54,859 nt of DNA from Acholeplasma sp. (GCA_012838065.1 DUPY01000026.1:1-54859), one strand, 5' to 3'. Shown: positions 7,189 through 16,631, counted from the first letter of the stretch. Program-made: numbers and translations. The notes: a model not told the origin generated them from the sequence alone.

Positions 7189-8202
7189 ATGACTAAAGAA
7201 GCAATCGAAAAATTAGAACAATGGTATTTAGACAATAAACGAGACTTGTCTTTTAGAAAAACGCGTAATCCGTATCATATTTATGTGTCTGAAGTTATGC
7301 TGCAGCAAACTCAAGTTGATACGGTTATTCCTTACTTTGACCGTTTTATTGTTAAATATCCAACAATTACTGATCTTGCTAATGCACCTATCGAAGAAGT
7401 GCTTAAAATGGTAGAAGGTCTAGGATATTATCGAAGATTTCGTAATATGCATGTGGCGGCAAAAATTATTAAAGATAAATATCAAGGTGATTTTCCAAAA
7501 ACATACGAAGCTGTTTTGGCGCTTCCAGGGGTTGGAAGATACACGGCTGGCGCCATTATGTCGATAGCCTATAATGAGCCTTATGGGGCTGTTGATGGAA
7601 ATGTTATACGTGTGCTGTCAAGATTTTATGGTATTGATCTTGATATGCGTAAAGAAAGAAATCGTAAAGTTATTGAAAAACTTAATCAAGAAAACATTGA
7701 ACGTGCAACACCTTGGATTTATACGCAAGCATTGATGGAATTAGGTGCTACTTTGGTTACTCACAAAAATCATAAAATGCATTTATCTCCGCTTAAGGAT
7801 TGGTGTTATGCAACACTAAATAATCGTGTTGATGATTTTCCTTTTTTTTCGAAACTTAAGAGTAAGAAGGAAATGATGTATTACGTTTTTATCGTAAACG
7901 ATGGTGATTGTATACTTTTACGTAGGCGTGAAGAGGAATTATTGCATGGTATGTATGAATATATACAAGTAGAAAGTGAATCTCTTAATTACGCACTTGA
8001 ATCTTTAGAAAACTTAGGTATTGTAGGAAATGTTACTAACAATTTAGGAACTTATAAACATGTGTTTTCACACATTGTATGGCATATGAATGTTTATGCT
8101 GTAGAAGCTATGGAAAATCGTAGTGATTTTATAAAAGTAACATTAGAAGAACTTAAAAAACTTCCTATGGCTACAGCACATAAAAAAATAAAAGTGCGTT
8201 AG
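7189..8202 (+). CDS. mutY: A/G-specific adenine DNA glycosylase MutY lacking its iron-sulfur ligands
   Basis: Removes adenine mispaired with 8-oxoguanine. Visible are the catalytic Glu35 in SEVMLQQTQV, the helix-hairpin-helix LPGVGRYTAGA and the catalytic Asp in AVDGNVIRVLSR. A C-terminal MutT-like domain for 8-oxoG recognition follows (FSHIVWHMNVY near the end). The striking feature is the cluster loop: the four cysteines expected with C-X6-C-X2-C-X5-C spacing fall at Val190, Met197, Ser200 and Cys206, so only one remains and no [4Fe-4S] cluster can be bound. MutY proteins without the cluster are known in some anaerobes and lactic bacteria. Length 337 is normal. The ribosome site is AAGG, 7 bases before the ATG. 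Confidence 0.93.
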   Translation: MTKEAIEKLEQWYLDNKRDLSFRKTRNPYHIYVSEVMLQQTQVDTVIPYFDRFIVKYPTITDLANAPIEEVLKMVEGLGYYRRFRNMHVAAKIIKDKYQGDFPKTYEAVLALPGVGRYTAGAIMSIAYNEPYGAVDGNVIRVLSRFYGIDLDMRKERNRKVIEKLNQENIERATPWIYTQALMELGATLVTHKNHKMHLSPLKDWCYATLNNRVDDFPFFSKLKSKKEMMYYVFIVNDGDCILLRRREEELLHGMYEYIQVESESLNYALESLENLGIVGNVTNNLGTYKHVFSHIVWHMNVYAVEAMENRSDFIKVTLEELKKLPMATAHKKIKVR

Positions 8203-8206
8203 CACT
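8181..8206 (-). terminator. Terminator between convergent mutY and queT
   Basis: Stem AGTGC/GCACT with a 4-base loop. On the minus strand it is followed by TTTATTTTTTT, so it terminates queT; it overlaps the last codons of mutY. Confidence 0.7.
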
Positions 8207-8207
8207 C

Positions 8208-8702
8208 TTATTCTAAAAATTCTTTAATTAACGGATTTTTATTAATTGCGATATATAAAGGAACCCCTAGTAATCCTAATACACCAATTTCACCAATTGC
8301 AACTGCGGGTATCGATAAATATAATGGTCCTGCAACATATGCGTAGGTTAAAACGAATCCAACGATAATGCCATTTGTAATTGCTGGCCATAAGAAAGAT
8401 ATCACAAGATTTTTTCTTGTTTGATACATAAGGACTGCAGCAAGTGTTGTAGCGAATGTGCCAAAAATAATGTCAAACGGATTCGGTGCTGAAGCAAAGA
8501 GGTTACTTAGTAGACAACCAATTGTAAGTCCAAAGACGTTTTTTCGATTAAATAGCGCAAAAATCATCATAACTTCGGCAATTCGAAATTGAATTAACCC
8601 AACGTTACCAAAGCTAATTGGCTCGAAAATTTTGACAAGCACAAAATAAATGCTTGCGATCATGGCTTGAATGACCATGTCCTTAATTCTAAAATTTTTC
8701 AT
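8208..8702 (-). CDS. queT: QueT queuosine-precursor transporter (ECF S component)
   Basis: Small integral membrane protein of 164 residues with about five or six transmembrane segments. The segments [15 protein letters not shown] and [21 protein letters not shown] match the QueT family (COG4708), substrate-binding subunits of ECF-type vitamin transporters that take up preQ1 or a related queuine precursor. Context supports this: the leader carries a preQ1-I-type riboswitch, and the divergent neighbour is tRNA-guanine transglycosylase, which uses the imported base. The shared ECF ATPases and T component are not in the window. Confidence 0.88.
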   Translation of the reverse strand: MKNFRIKDMVIQAMIASIYFVLVKIFEPISFGNVGLIQFRIAEVMMIFALFNRKNVFGLTIGCLLSNLFASAPNPFDIIFGTFATTLAAVLMYQTRKNLVISFLWPAITNGIIVGFVLTYAYVAGPLYLSIPAVAIGEIGVLGLLGVPLYIAINKNPLIKEFLE

Positions 8703-8708
8703 ATAAAA

Positions 8709-8756
8709 CTCCCCTGTTTTTATTTTTATTTGCTGGTTTCCTAGGGTACAGCAAAC
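8709..8756 (-). ncRNA. preQ1-I-type riboswitch in the queT leader
   Basis: Read on the minus strand: P1 stem UUUGCUG/CAGCAAA (8749-8755 with 8729-8735); a 13-base loop that starts with UAC, contains CCUAG and ends in AAAC; an A-rich linker; and a 3' tail CAGGGG. The tail can pair with CCUAG of the loop, giving the H-type pseudoknot of class I preQ1 riboswitches. The loop C just before the 3' arm of P1 sits where the ligand-binding C is found, and the tail resembles the AAAACAAGG end of the Thermoanaerobacter aptamer. The tail is also the queT ribosome-binding site (AGGGGAG, 7 bases before ATG), so ligand binding should block translation. The assignment is from manual folding. Confidence 0.78.
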
Positions 8757-8766
8757 AACGTATGAT

Positions 8767-8795
8767 ATTTTATCAAAAATATGGTATAATTACAA
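8767..8795 (-). promoter_or_regulatory. Promoter of queT
   Basis: On the minus strand TTGTAA and TAAAAT are separated by 17 bases, placing the transcription start just before the riboswitch. It overlaps the divergent tgt promoter. Confidence 0.55.
8782..8790 (+). promoter_or_regulatory. Extended -10 promoter of tgt
   Basis: TGGTATAAT, an extended -10 box 25 bases before the tgt ATG, lying inside the spacer of the divergent queT promoter. Confidence 0.6.
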
Positions 8796-8815
8796 GCGCA
8801 AAAGGAAGGATAAAA

Positions 8816-9925
8816 ATGAGTATTAAATTTGAAGTAACACATGTATGTAAACAAAGCGGTGCGAGACTAGGTGTGCTAACGACACCACATGGTACATTTG
8901 AGACACCTTTTTTTATGCCTGTTGGCACACAAGCAACTGTAAAAACATTGACAGTCGAAGAAGTAAAAGAAGTTTCTGAAGGCTTAATTTTAGGAAACAC
9001 TTACCACTTATGGCTACAACCAGGAGCTGACTTAATTGAAAAACACGGTGGTATACGTGGCTTTATGAAATGGGATGGAGCACTACTTACAGATAGTGGT
9101 GGTTTCCAAGTATTTAGTTTGTCAAAAATGCGAAAAATCACGGAAGAAGGCGTTCATTTCCGTCATCATAAAAATGGGTCTAAATTATTTTTAAGCCCTG
9201 AAGAAGCTATAAAAATACAAGAAAAGCTTGGTGCAGATATTATCATGAGCTTTGATGAATGCCCACCACCATATGCAGATTATGAATACATGAGAAATAG
9301 TGTCGAAAGAACACTAAGATGGGCAAAGCGTGGAAAAGACGTCTTATCAACGGATCAAGCATTATTCGGTATTGTACAAGGTGGTCTTGACAAAGAATTA
9401 AGAAAACATTGTGCGGAAGAATTAATTAAAATGGATTTTCCAGGATATTCTATCGGTGGTTTATCTGTTGGTGAAACAAAAGAAGAAATGTATGAAATGA
9501 CGAAATTCTTAAATCCGATTTTACCATTTGACAAACCAAGATATTTAATGGGTGTTGGTGCACCTGAAGATTTAATTGAAAATGTTATTAATGGTGTTGA
9601 TATGTTTGACTGTGTCCTTCCAACACGAGTTGCAAGACACGGTACAGCCCTTACAACACAAGGTAAAATTGTTATTAAAAACGAAACCTATGCGAAGGAT
9701 TTTAGCGAATTAGATCCAGAATTAAAAACACCGGTAAGTAAGTATACAAGGGCATATTTAAGACATTTATTTAAGGCAGAAGAATTTTTAGGGATGCGTC
9801 TTATTACTTATCAAAATCTTGCTTATCTAAAGCATTTAATGGCAGAAATTAGACAAGCAATCAAAGAAGACCGTCTCTTAGATTATAGAGACGAGATGAT
9901 GAAGAAAACAAATTACTTTAAATAA
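8816..9925 (+). CDS. tgt: tRNA-guanine transglycosylase Tgt without its zinc ligands
   Basis: Exchanges guanine 34 of Asp, Asn, His and Tyr tRNAs for a queuosine precursor. The catalytic segments are present: [31 protein letters not shown] and [18 protein letters not shown] with the nucleophilic Asp. Bacterial Tgt binds structural zinc with CxCxxC and a His (E. coli C302, C304, C307, H333). Here the equivalents are Leu303, Thr305, Ser308 and Gln333, so the site is gone. The flanking LDPE and TRAYLRHL are conserved, so the alignment is firm. I start at the ATG at 8816, 5 bases after AAGGAAGGA, which gives 369 residues; the longer frame runs into the promoter. Confidence 0.93.
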   Translation: MSIKFEVTHVCKQSGARLGVLTTPHGTFETPFFMPVGTQATVKTLTVEEVKEVSEGLILGNTYHLWLQPGADLIEKHGGIRGFMKWDGALLTDSGGFQVFSLSKMRKITEEGVHFRHHKNGSKLFLSPEEAIKIQEKLGADIIMSFDECPPPYADYEYMRNSVERTLRWAKRGKDVLSTDQALFGIVQGGLDKELRKHCAEELIKMDFPGYSIGGLSVGETKEEMYEMTKFLNPILPFDKPRYLMGVGAPEDLIENVINGVDMFDCVLPTRVARHGTALTTQGKIVIKNETYAKDFSELDPELKTPVSKYTRAYLRHLFKAEEFLGMRLITYQNLAYLKHLMAEIRQAIKEDRLLDYRDEMMKKTNYFK

Positions 9926-9945
9926 TAAAGATTTATCTTTATTTT
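9924..9945 (+). terminator. Weak AT-rich hairpin after tgt
   Basis: AATAAAGA pairs with TCTTTATT around a 4-base loop, followed by only a short T run. It may slow or end tgt transcription, or merely stabilise the 3' end. Confidence 0.3.
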
Positions 9946-9998
9946 AATGTCCATTTACGATACAATTAAAGTATAGCAAGAAAAGAGGTAAGTAATTT

Positions 9999-11138
9999 AT
10001 GATATTTAATGATGATGTTTTTAATCAAAAACCAGTAATCAAAGTAATCGGTGTCGGTGGTGCTGGCGGAAACGCAGTCAATCGTATGATTGAAAATGAC
10101 GTAAAAGGCGTCTCTTTTGTTGCTATTAACACTGACGCACAAGTGCTTAAAATATCAAAAGCTGAAGAGCGTCTTCAAATCGGTCGTGAATTAACACGCG
10201 GATTAGGTGCTGGTGCGAAAGCCGAAATCGGTGAAAAAGCAGCATTAGAATCGATTCGAGATATTGAAGAAGTTCTAAAAGATACAGACATGGTGTTTAT
10301 TACAGCAGGTATGGGTGGCGGTACTGGTACAGGTGCTGCTCCAGTAATTGCAAAAAAAGCCAAAGAGATGGGTATACTGACAGTAGGTATTGTTACGAAG
10401 CCATTCGAATTTGAAGGTCAAGCACGCATGGAAGCTGCTGTATATGGACTTGAAAAATTAAGACCACATGTTGACACATTGATTGTTGTACCAAATCAAA
10501 GATTGTTATCTGTTTCAAGTAGAGAAACTTCTTTACTACAAGCATTTAGAGAATCTGATAACGTCTTAAGACAAGGGGTTCAAGGTATTGCGGAAATTAT
10601 TGCTGTTCCAGGATTAATTAACGTAGACTTTGCTGATGTTCGTACAGTAATGGAAAACAAAGGTACAGCCTTAATGGGTATTGGTATTGCATCTGGTGAA
10701 AATCGTGCAATTGAAGCTGCGCGCAAAGCTATTCACTCAGCATTATTAGAAGTTTCAATTGATGGCGCAACAGACGCAATCGTTAACATTACAAGTAGTA
10801 CCGACTTAGGTTTGTTGGAAACGGATGCTGCAATTTCAGAAATCCGTAATGCTACGGATAAAAATTTAAACATTATATACGGTACAACATTAAACTTAGA
10901 CTTAAAAGATGAATTAATAGTAACAGTAATTGCCACAGGTTATGAACTTCGTGGTAAACACAGCACGGTTGAAAACTTAGCTTCAGAAATATTTGCAAAA
11001 ACTAGAGATGAACAAATGTCCATTGGTAACAAAGGTTTAGAAGTAAAACCAAGTGAGCCAGTTCGAACAGAACCATCTATCGATGAACCTAAGCCTAAGC
11101 GTGCAATTCCAGATTGGTTAAAGAAAGGTAAATTTTAA
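9999..11138 (+). CDS. ftsZ: Cell division GTPase FtsZ
   Basis: Tubulin homologue that forms the division ring. Features: N-terminal [16 protein letters not shown], the GTP-binding loop [12 protein letters not shown], and a conserved C-terminal tail [11 protein letters not shown] that binds membrane anchors such as SepF or FtsA. Length 379 is typical and the ribosome site is AAGAGGT. No ftsA or murein genes surround it; instead sepF lies 1.7 kb downstream, which suggests SepF tethers FtsZ in this wall-less cell. A terminator follows. Confidence 0.97.
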   Translation: MIFNDDVFNQKPVIKVIGVGGAGGNAVNRMIENDVKGVSFVAINTDAQVLKISKAEERLQIGRELTRGLGAGAKAEIGEKAALESIRDIEEVLKDTDMVFITAGMGGGTGTGAAPVIAKKAKEMGILTVGIVTKPFEFEGQARMEAAVYGLEKLRPHVDTLIVVPNQRLLSVSSRETSLLQAFRESDNVLRQGVQGIAEIIAVPGLINVDFADVRTVMENKGTALMGIGIASGENRAIEAARKAIHSALLEVSIDGATDAIVNITSSTDLGLLETDAAISEIRNATDKNLNIIYGTTLNLDLKDELIVTVIATGYELRGKHSTVENLASEIFAKTRDEQMSIGNKGLEVKPSEPVRTEPSIDEPKPKRAIPDWLKKGKF

Positions 11139-11160
11139 AAGAGGCTAAATGCCTTTTTTA
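11137..11160 (+). terminator. Terminator after ftsZ
   Basis: AAAAGAGGC pairs with GCCTTTTTT (one G-T pair) around TAAAT; the T run is part of the 3' arm. It ends 11 bases before ychF starts, so some read-through is possible. Confidence 0.65.
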
Positions 11161-11171
11161 TTGGTGAGATT

Positions 11172-12269
11172 ATGTTAAGAGCAGGAATTGTTGGATTACC
11201 AAACGTTGGTAAATCTACATTATTTAACGCCATTACAAAAGCGGAAGCATTAGCTGCAAACTACCCGTTTGCAACCATTGAACCAAATGTTGGCGTTGTT
11301 TACGTTCATGATGAACGTTTATATGAATTAGAAAAAATATATAAGCCTAAGCGTGTTATTCCTACGGCTTATGAATTTATCGATATTGCTGGTTTAGTAA
11401 AAGGTGCTTCAAAAGGTGAAGGGCTTGGAAATCAGTTTTTAGCACATATTCGTGAAGTTGATGCAATTTGTCAAGTTGTACGTTGTTTTGAAGACACAAA
11501 CATCACCCATGTAGATGGTAAAGTTGATCCGATAAGAGACGTAGAAACGATTGAACTTGAATTAAACTTAGCTGATTTAGAAAGTGTTACAAAACGCATT
11601 CAACGTATTGAAAAGAAAGCGAAAGCGAAAGTTAAAGAAGCACTTGATGAATTAGAGGTTCTAAACTTAATTAAAGAAGCGCTTGATGAAAACAAACATT
11701 TAGATGTTTCTAGTTTAACAATTGAACAACAAAAGATGGTTAAAAATTTTAACTTGCTTTCATTCAAACCAATGATTTATATTGCAAATGTTAGTGAAGA
11801 AGATTTAATGAATCCAGAAACAAATATTCATTATCAAAACTTAGTTGAGTATGCAAAAGAAAACCACAAAGAAGTTGTCTTGATTTCTGCACAAGTAGAA
11901 ATGGAAATTGCACATTTAGAACATGCAGATCAAGTGCAATTTTTAGAAGCTTATGGCCTAGAAGAATCCGGATTAAATCAAGTAATTAAAAAAAGTTATG
12001 AACTTCTCGGTCTACAAACTTACTTTACAGCAGGTGAACAGGAAGTTCGTGCTTGGACATTTATTAAAGGCATGAAAGCACCACAATGTGCAGGTATTAT
12101 TCATACAGATTTTGAACGAGGTTTTATTAAAGCTGAAACATTATCATATAATGACTTAATGAAATACGGAAGTCCACAACTTGCCAAAGAAGCTGGCAGA
12201 GTTCGCTTAGAAGGAAAAGATTATGTCACACAAGACGGTGACATAATGCTCTTTAGATTCAATGTATAA
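11172..12269 (+). CDS. ychF: Ribosome-associated P-loop ATPase YchF
   Basis: Obg-related protein of 365 residues that binds ribosomes and, unusually for its class, prefers ATP. It has the G1 loop [14 protein letters not shown], the segment [19 protein letters not shown], a helical insert rich in Lys and Glu, and a C-terminal TGS domain ([44 protein letters not shown]-type end). Its stop overlaps the next gene by 8 bases, so it is translated together with the YggS protein. Confidence 0.95.
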   Translation: MLRAGIVGLPNVGKSTLFNAITKAEALAANYPFATIEPNVGVVYVHDERLYELEKIYKPKRVIPTAYEFIDIAGLVKGASKGEGLGNQFLAHIREVDAICQVVRCFEDTNITHVDGKVDPIRDVETIELELNLADLESVTKRIQRIEKKAKAKVKEALDELEVLNLIKEALDENKHLDVSSLTIEQQKMVKNFNLLSFKPMIYIANVSEEDLMNPETNIHYQNLVEYAKENHKEVVLISAQVEMEIAHLEHADQVQFLEAYGLEESGLNQVIKKSYELLGLQTYFTAGEQEVRAWTFIKGMKAPQCAGIIHTDFERGFIKAETLSYNDLMKYGSPQLAKEAGRVRLEGKDYVTQDGDIMLFRFNV

Positions 12270-12876
12270 ATTTGCTGGCGTGACAACGATTGTTGCCACA
12301 AAGTATTTTGATACGAAAGACATGCGGACTTTGTATGAATTAGGTTATGCGAATTTTGGCGAAAATCGCGTTCAAAACTTGCTAAGTAAGAAACAGGAAT
12401 TAAGTGGTTTAGATATTAAATGGCACTTAATCGGGCCCTTACAAACAAATAAAGTGAAGCAAATTATTAATGAAATTGATTACTTACACACATTGGATAG
12501 AATAAGTTTAGCAGAGTCTATCCAAAAGTATGCAAATAATCCGTTAAACTGTTTTATACAAGTTAATTTGACAAAAGAAGAGCAAAAAAACGGCATTTTA
12601 CTAGAAAATTTGGATGATTTCATAAATGAAATCAGAAAATATGATAAAATTAATGTAATCGGTTTAATGGCTATGGGAAAACTTGATGACGATATTATGA
12701 CAGATCACGTCTTTGCCAAATTAAACGAGTTAAAACAAAAATATCACTTAACTGCAACTTCTATGGGAATGAGTCATGATTATAAAATTGCTTTGAAACA
12801 TGGCGCGAACTTTCTAAGAATAGGAAGTGCATTTAAGGAGATTATTAAGGAGCATGAAAATGGGATTATTAGGTAA
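12262..12876 (+). CDS. YggS/YlmE family PLP-binding protein
   Basis: PLP-homeostasis protein with an alanine-racemase-like barrel. The PLP lysine should be the one in IVATKYFD (usual form VSKT), followed by GYANFGENRVQNL and WHLIGPLQTNK. The C-terminal RIGSAFKE replaces the usual RIGTAIFG. At 204 residues it is about 20 shorter at the N-terminus than E. coli YggS; no earlier in-frame start has a ribosome site, and the ATG overlaps ychF. In Firmicutes this gene (ylmE) precedes sepF, as here. Confidence 0.88.
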   Translation: MYKFAGVTTIVATKYFDTKDMRTLYELGYANFGENRVQNLLSKKQELSGLDIKWHLIGPLQTNKVKQIINEIDYLHTLDRISLAESIQKYANNPLNCFIQVNLTKEEQKNGILLENLDDFINEIRKYDKINVIGLMAMGKLDDDIMTDHVFAKLNELKQKYHLTATSMGMSHDYKIALKHGANFLRIGSAFKEIIKEHENGIIR

Positions 12877-13177
12877 GCGAAAGAAAAAATCAAACACATT
12901 GCCTAAAGCTGAATATATTGTGTTTGAAAAAATTAGTTCAGATGACGACAAATATATTACAGAACTCGCATCAAATATTATGGCAGGTAATGTCTTAATA
13001 TTTAACGTCGAAGAGTATGACATTGATGGTGTAAATAAAGCTATTGCATTTTTATACGGCGTAATTTATGCGATTGATGGTGTTGTCTATAGGGTAGCTG
13101 ATAAAATCTTTTTATTCGGACCTAAAGATACATTTGATGACGGAACAGTTCATGCTTTATTGAAAACATTCGAGTAA
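12860..13177 (+). CDS. sepF: Cell division protein SepF (short form)
   Basis: FtsZ-binding division protein. The core matches SepF: a strand-helix-strand segment (NVLIFNVEEYDIDGVNKAI) then FLYGVIYAIDGVVYRV and FLFGPK. I start at the ATG at 12860, 7 bases after AAGGAG; an ATG two codons earlier is only one base from that site. The product has 105 residues against about 150 in B. subtilis; the linker after the N-terminal membrane anchor is almost missing, and the N-terminus (MGLLGKRKKK) is short and very basic. It overlaps the ylmE homologue by 17 bases and lies before ileS, as in Firmicutes. Confidence 0.85.
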   Translation: MGLLGKRKKKSNTLPKAEYIVFEKISSDDDKYITELASNIMAGNVLIFNVEEYDIDGVNKAIAFLYGVIYAIDGVVYRVADKIFLFGPKDTFDDGTVHALLKTFE

Positions 13178-13192
13178 TAAAAAGGAGACAAC

Positions 13193-15892
13193 ATGGATTA
13201 TAAAGATACACTCAATATGCCAGTTACCGATTTTCCCATGCGCGGTAATCTCGGCCAAAGAGAAAAAATATTTCAAGAACACTGGGAAAAAATAGATTTA
13301 TACAATCGTGTATTAGAAAAAAATAAAGGTAAAACGCCTTTTATTTTGCATGATGGACCTCCTTATGCAAACGGAAATATCCATATTGGACATGCATTCC
13401 AAAAAACACTTAAAGACTTTGTCTTAAGATATAAATCAATGAATGGTTTTTATGTTCCTTATATTCCAGGATTTGATACACATGGTTTGCCAATTGAAAA
13501 CGAAGTTATTAAAAAAGGTGTAAACCGTAAAGAAGTACCACGTGCAGATTTTAGAAAAGTATGTCGTGAGTATGCACAAAGCCAAATCGAAAAACAAACG
13601 GAACAATTCAAACGCTTAGGTATTTTAGGTCAATGGGATAAACCATACGTTACAATGAGTAACGATTTTGTTCATGACCAAATTTTAATTTTTGCTGAAA
13701 TGGCGAAAAAAGGTTTAATTTATCGTGGTTTAAAACCAGTATATTGGTCACCAACTTTAGAATCCGCATTAGCAGAAGCGGAAATTGAGTACATCGACAA
13801 ACAATCAATTTCAATATATTTTAAATTTGATTTAGTAGACGCTAAGGATGCATTAAAAGATGCAAGTCTACTCGTATGGACAACAACACCATGGACTTTA
13901 CCAGGTAACTTAGCTGTTTCTGCAAATCCAACATTTAATTATGTAGTATTTGAAAGTAATAAAGGTAAATTTGTTGCTGTTGATACGTTATTGGACAGTT
14001 TAACAAAAACATTAGAATTAACAGATGTTAAGGTTCTTACAACAATCAAAGGACGCGACCTTGAAGGCTTAACTTATCGCCATCCATTGTTTGACCGTGT
14101 ATCGCCAATTATTTTAGGAGACCACGTCACAGATACAGATGGTACAGGTTTAGTACATACTGCACCAGGTCATGGTGAAGATGACTATAAAGTTTCAAGA
14201 AGTTATAAACTCGATGTTTTAAGTCCAGTAGACGATCGTGGCTATATGACAGAAGAAGCAGGTAAGTTTGCTGGCCAATTTTATGAAGTAGCGAACAAAA
14301 ACATTGTTGATGAAATGGAAGCTATCGGCCACTTACTCAAACAAAATGTTATTACACACTCATACCCACATGACTGGCGTACAAGAAAACCAGTAATTTT
14401 CAGAGCTACACCACAGTGGTTTGCAAGTGTTAAGGCAATAAAAGAAGATTTATTAGATGCTGTTAAGACAGTAACGTGGAAACCTACTTGGGGCGAATTA
14501 AGATTATCAAACATGATTGAATCACGTGAAGACTGGGTTGTATCACGTCAACGTGCGTGGGGAGTACCAATACCAATTTTCTACGCTGAAGATGGTGAAC
14601 CAATTTTAGATTACGCAGTTATGGAACATGTAGCGAAATTATTTTTAGAGTTTGGTTCAGACGTTTGGTATGAAAAAGAAGCAAAAGACTTATTACCAGA
14701 AGGATTTACTCATCCAGGAAGTCCAAACGGTTTATTTACAAAAGAAGAAGACATTATGGACGTTTGGTTTGACTCGGGGACAAGTTACCGTGTTCTAGAA
14801 CGTCGCGGATTACCTTTCCCTGCAGATTTATATTTAGAAGGTTCTGACCAATATCGCGGTTGGTTCAACTCATCATTATCTACAAGTGTTGCAGTATACA
14901 ATAAAGCGCCATACAAACAAATCGTAAGTCACGGTTTTGTGCTTGATGGACAAGGTCGAAAAATGAGTAAATCAATTGGTAATGTCATCGACCCACTAAA
15001 AGTTATTTCACAACAAGGTGCAGACATCATTCGTTTATGGGTGGCTACAACGGATTATCAAAGTGACGTACGCATTAGCGATGATATTTTAAAACAAATC
15101 GCTGAAGCATATCGTAAGATTCGTAACACCATTCGCTTTATGTTAGGTAACATCAACGATTTTGATCCTGAAATGGATTACATTGCATACTCAATGCGTG
15201 GTCAATTAAATCGTTTAATGACATTAAAGTATTACAACTTTGTTAACGATGTTATCGATGCTTATGATAACTATGAATTCGACGATGTATATCGTAAACT
15301 TATGCCATTTATTATTAATGACTTAAGTGCATTTTACTTAGATTATACAAAAGATATTTTATATATTGAAGCGAAAGATGATTTTGAAAGACGTGCTGTA
15401 CAATCAACATTATATGACATCACATTAGGTCTATTAAAATTATTAACGCCAATTATTCCACATACAACAAGTGAGGCATATTTAACCTTACCACATCGTA
15501 AATATGATGACGTGTATTTAGAATACATGCCTAGAAAAACAGAAATGACAGATGTTAAATTATTAGATGCATTTGATATTTTCAGCGAAGTACGTGATGC
15601 TGTGTTCAAACAACTAGAAATCGCACGTGAAGAAAAAGTTATCGGTAAATCACTACAAGCAAAAGTAAATTTAACGGTTACAGAAAAACAAAAAGAAGCT
15701 ATCGACTACTTAGATATGAAAATTCATCAAGTCCTAATCGTATCTAAAGTTGATTTAACTATCGGTAATACGTTAAGTGTCGAAGTTGAACTTATGGAAG
15801 GTAGCACATGTGAGCGTTGTTGGAATGTGTTTGATCACATTCATGAAGATGGACTTTGCGATCGCTGCCATCATGTTTTAAAGGAGAAATAA
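13193..15892 (+). CDS. ileS: Isoleucyl-tRNA synthetase
   Basis: Class I synthetase of 899 residues charging tRNA-Ile. The HIGH motif is in GNIHIGHA and the KMSKS loop in GRKMSKSIGNV. The CP1 editing domain that removes misactivated valine is intact (WTTTPWTLPGNLA). The C-terminus has a zinc-binding pair CERCW and CDRCH, so unlike MutY and Tgt in this window it kept its metal site. The ribosome site is AAGGAGA. No T-box precedes it; it is expressed with sepF and ylmE. Confidence 0.97.
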   Translation: MDYKDTLNMPVTDFPMRGNLGQREKIFQEHWEKIDLYNRVLEKNKGKTPFILHDGPPYANGNIHIGHAFQKTLKDFVLRYKSMNGFYVPYIPGFDTHGLPIENEVIKKGVNRKEVPRADFRKVCREYAQSQIEKQTEQFKRLGILGQWDKPYVTMSNDFVHDQILIFAEMAKKGLIYRGLKPVYWSPTLESALAEAEIEYIDKQSISIYFKFDLVDAKDALKDASLLVWTTTPWTLPGNLAVSANPTFNYVVFESNKGKFVAVDTLLDSLTKTLELTDVKVLTTIKGRDLEGLTYRHPLFDRVSPIILGDHVTDTDGTGLVHTAPGHGEDDYKVSRSYKLDVLSPVDDRGYMTEEAGKFAGQFYEVANKNIVDEMEAIGHLLKQNVITHSYPHDWRTRKPVIFRATPQWFASVKAIKEDLLDAVKTVTWKPTWGELRLSNMIESREDWVVSRQRAWGVPIPIFYAEDGEPILDYAVMEHVAKLFLEFGSDVWYEKEAKDLLPEGFTHPGSPNGLFTKEEDIMDVWFDSGTSYRVLERRGLPFPADLYLEGSDQYRGWFNSSLSTSVAVYNKAPYKQIVSHGFVLDGQGRKMSKSIGNVIDPLKVISQQGADIIRLWVATTDYQSDVRISDDILKQIAEAYRKIRNTIRFMLGNINDFDPEMDYIAYSMRGQLNRLMTLKYYNFVNDVIDAYDNYEFDDVYRKLMPFIINDLSAFYLDYTKDILYIEAKDDFERRAVQSTLYDITLGLLKLLTPIIPHTTSEAYLTLPHRKYDDVYLEYMPRKTEMTDVKLLDAFDIFSEVRDAVFKQLEIAREEKVIGKSLQAKVNLTVTEKQKEAIDYLDMKIHQVLIVSKVDLTIGNTLSVEVELMEGSTCERCWNVFDHIHEDGLCDRCHHVLKEK

Positions 15893-15893
15893 A

Positions 15894-16631
15894 ATGAATA
15901 TTTTAATTGTCAATGACGATGGTTATAAATCACAAGGTTTAAAAATACTCGTACAAGCATTAATTGCTCACGGCAACCTTTATGTGGCTGCACCTTATGA
16001 ACAACAAAGTGCACGCTCACAAGCCATTTCAATTGGAAGCCGTATTGAAGCATTTGACGTTGATCGTATCTTTGCTACTCAACGAACTATCGCTGTGAAT
16101 GGTACGCCTGCAGATGCAACACGCGTTGGCTTAAAATTATTTGATGTCGACTTTGACTTAGTTGTTTCTGGTATCAATGAAGGCTCAAACCTTGGAAAAG
16201 ATATTTTATATTCGGGTACAGTTGGAGCCGCACTTGAAGCAAAAGTACTAGGAGTTCCTGCGGTTGCTTTATCTGTACCTGATATTAACGATCCATATTT
16301 ATTTGATGAAACATCAAAAATAATGGATGAGATTATTGAACAAGAATTATATTTAGTTGATGGTATTTTAAACATCAACTTCCCGAGTTTAAAAGAACGT
16401 TCTAAAGGAGTTAGAATTACGACTCAAGGTCAAAGATTTTATCATGCTGAATACGTTCGCAGTGAAAAACCAGATATTTACCACATCAAATATAGTTTAC
16501 AAAATTATTTAGAAGCGGAAACAAGTGATATAACTGCATTTGATGAAGGTTACATCTCAATTACACCAATTTCATTAAATCGTACAGATCAAAAGACATA
16601 CACGAAACTTTTCAATCGATTTAACAAATAA
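15894..16631 (+). CDS. surE: 5'-nucleotidase SurE
   Basis: Nucleoside monophosphate phosphatase. The metal-binding residues are visible: NDDG near the N-terminus, the Ser of QQSARSQAIS, and Asn in SGINEGSNLG. Length 245 is typical. It starts one base after ileS with its ribosome site inside the end of ileS, so it shares that transcript. It fits the nucleotide recycling theme of deoC and deoD downstream. Confidence 0.93.
   Translation: MNILIVNDDGYKSQGLKILVQALIAHGNLYVAAPYEQQSARSQAISIGSRIEAFDVDRIFATQRTIAVNGTPADATRVGLKLFDVDFDLVVSGINEGSNLGKDILYSGTVGAALEAKVLGVPAVALSVPDINDPYLFDETSKIMDEIIEQELYLVDGILNINFPSLKERSKGVRITTQGQRFYHAEYVRSEKPDIYHIKYSLQNYLEAETSDITAFDEGYISITPISLNRTDQKTYTKLFNRFNK

Noticed and set aside
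16079-16378. 99-codon open frame antisense to surE
   Set aside because: Opposite a conserved gene, with no ribosome site or recognisable domain.
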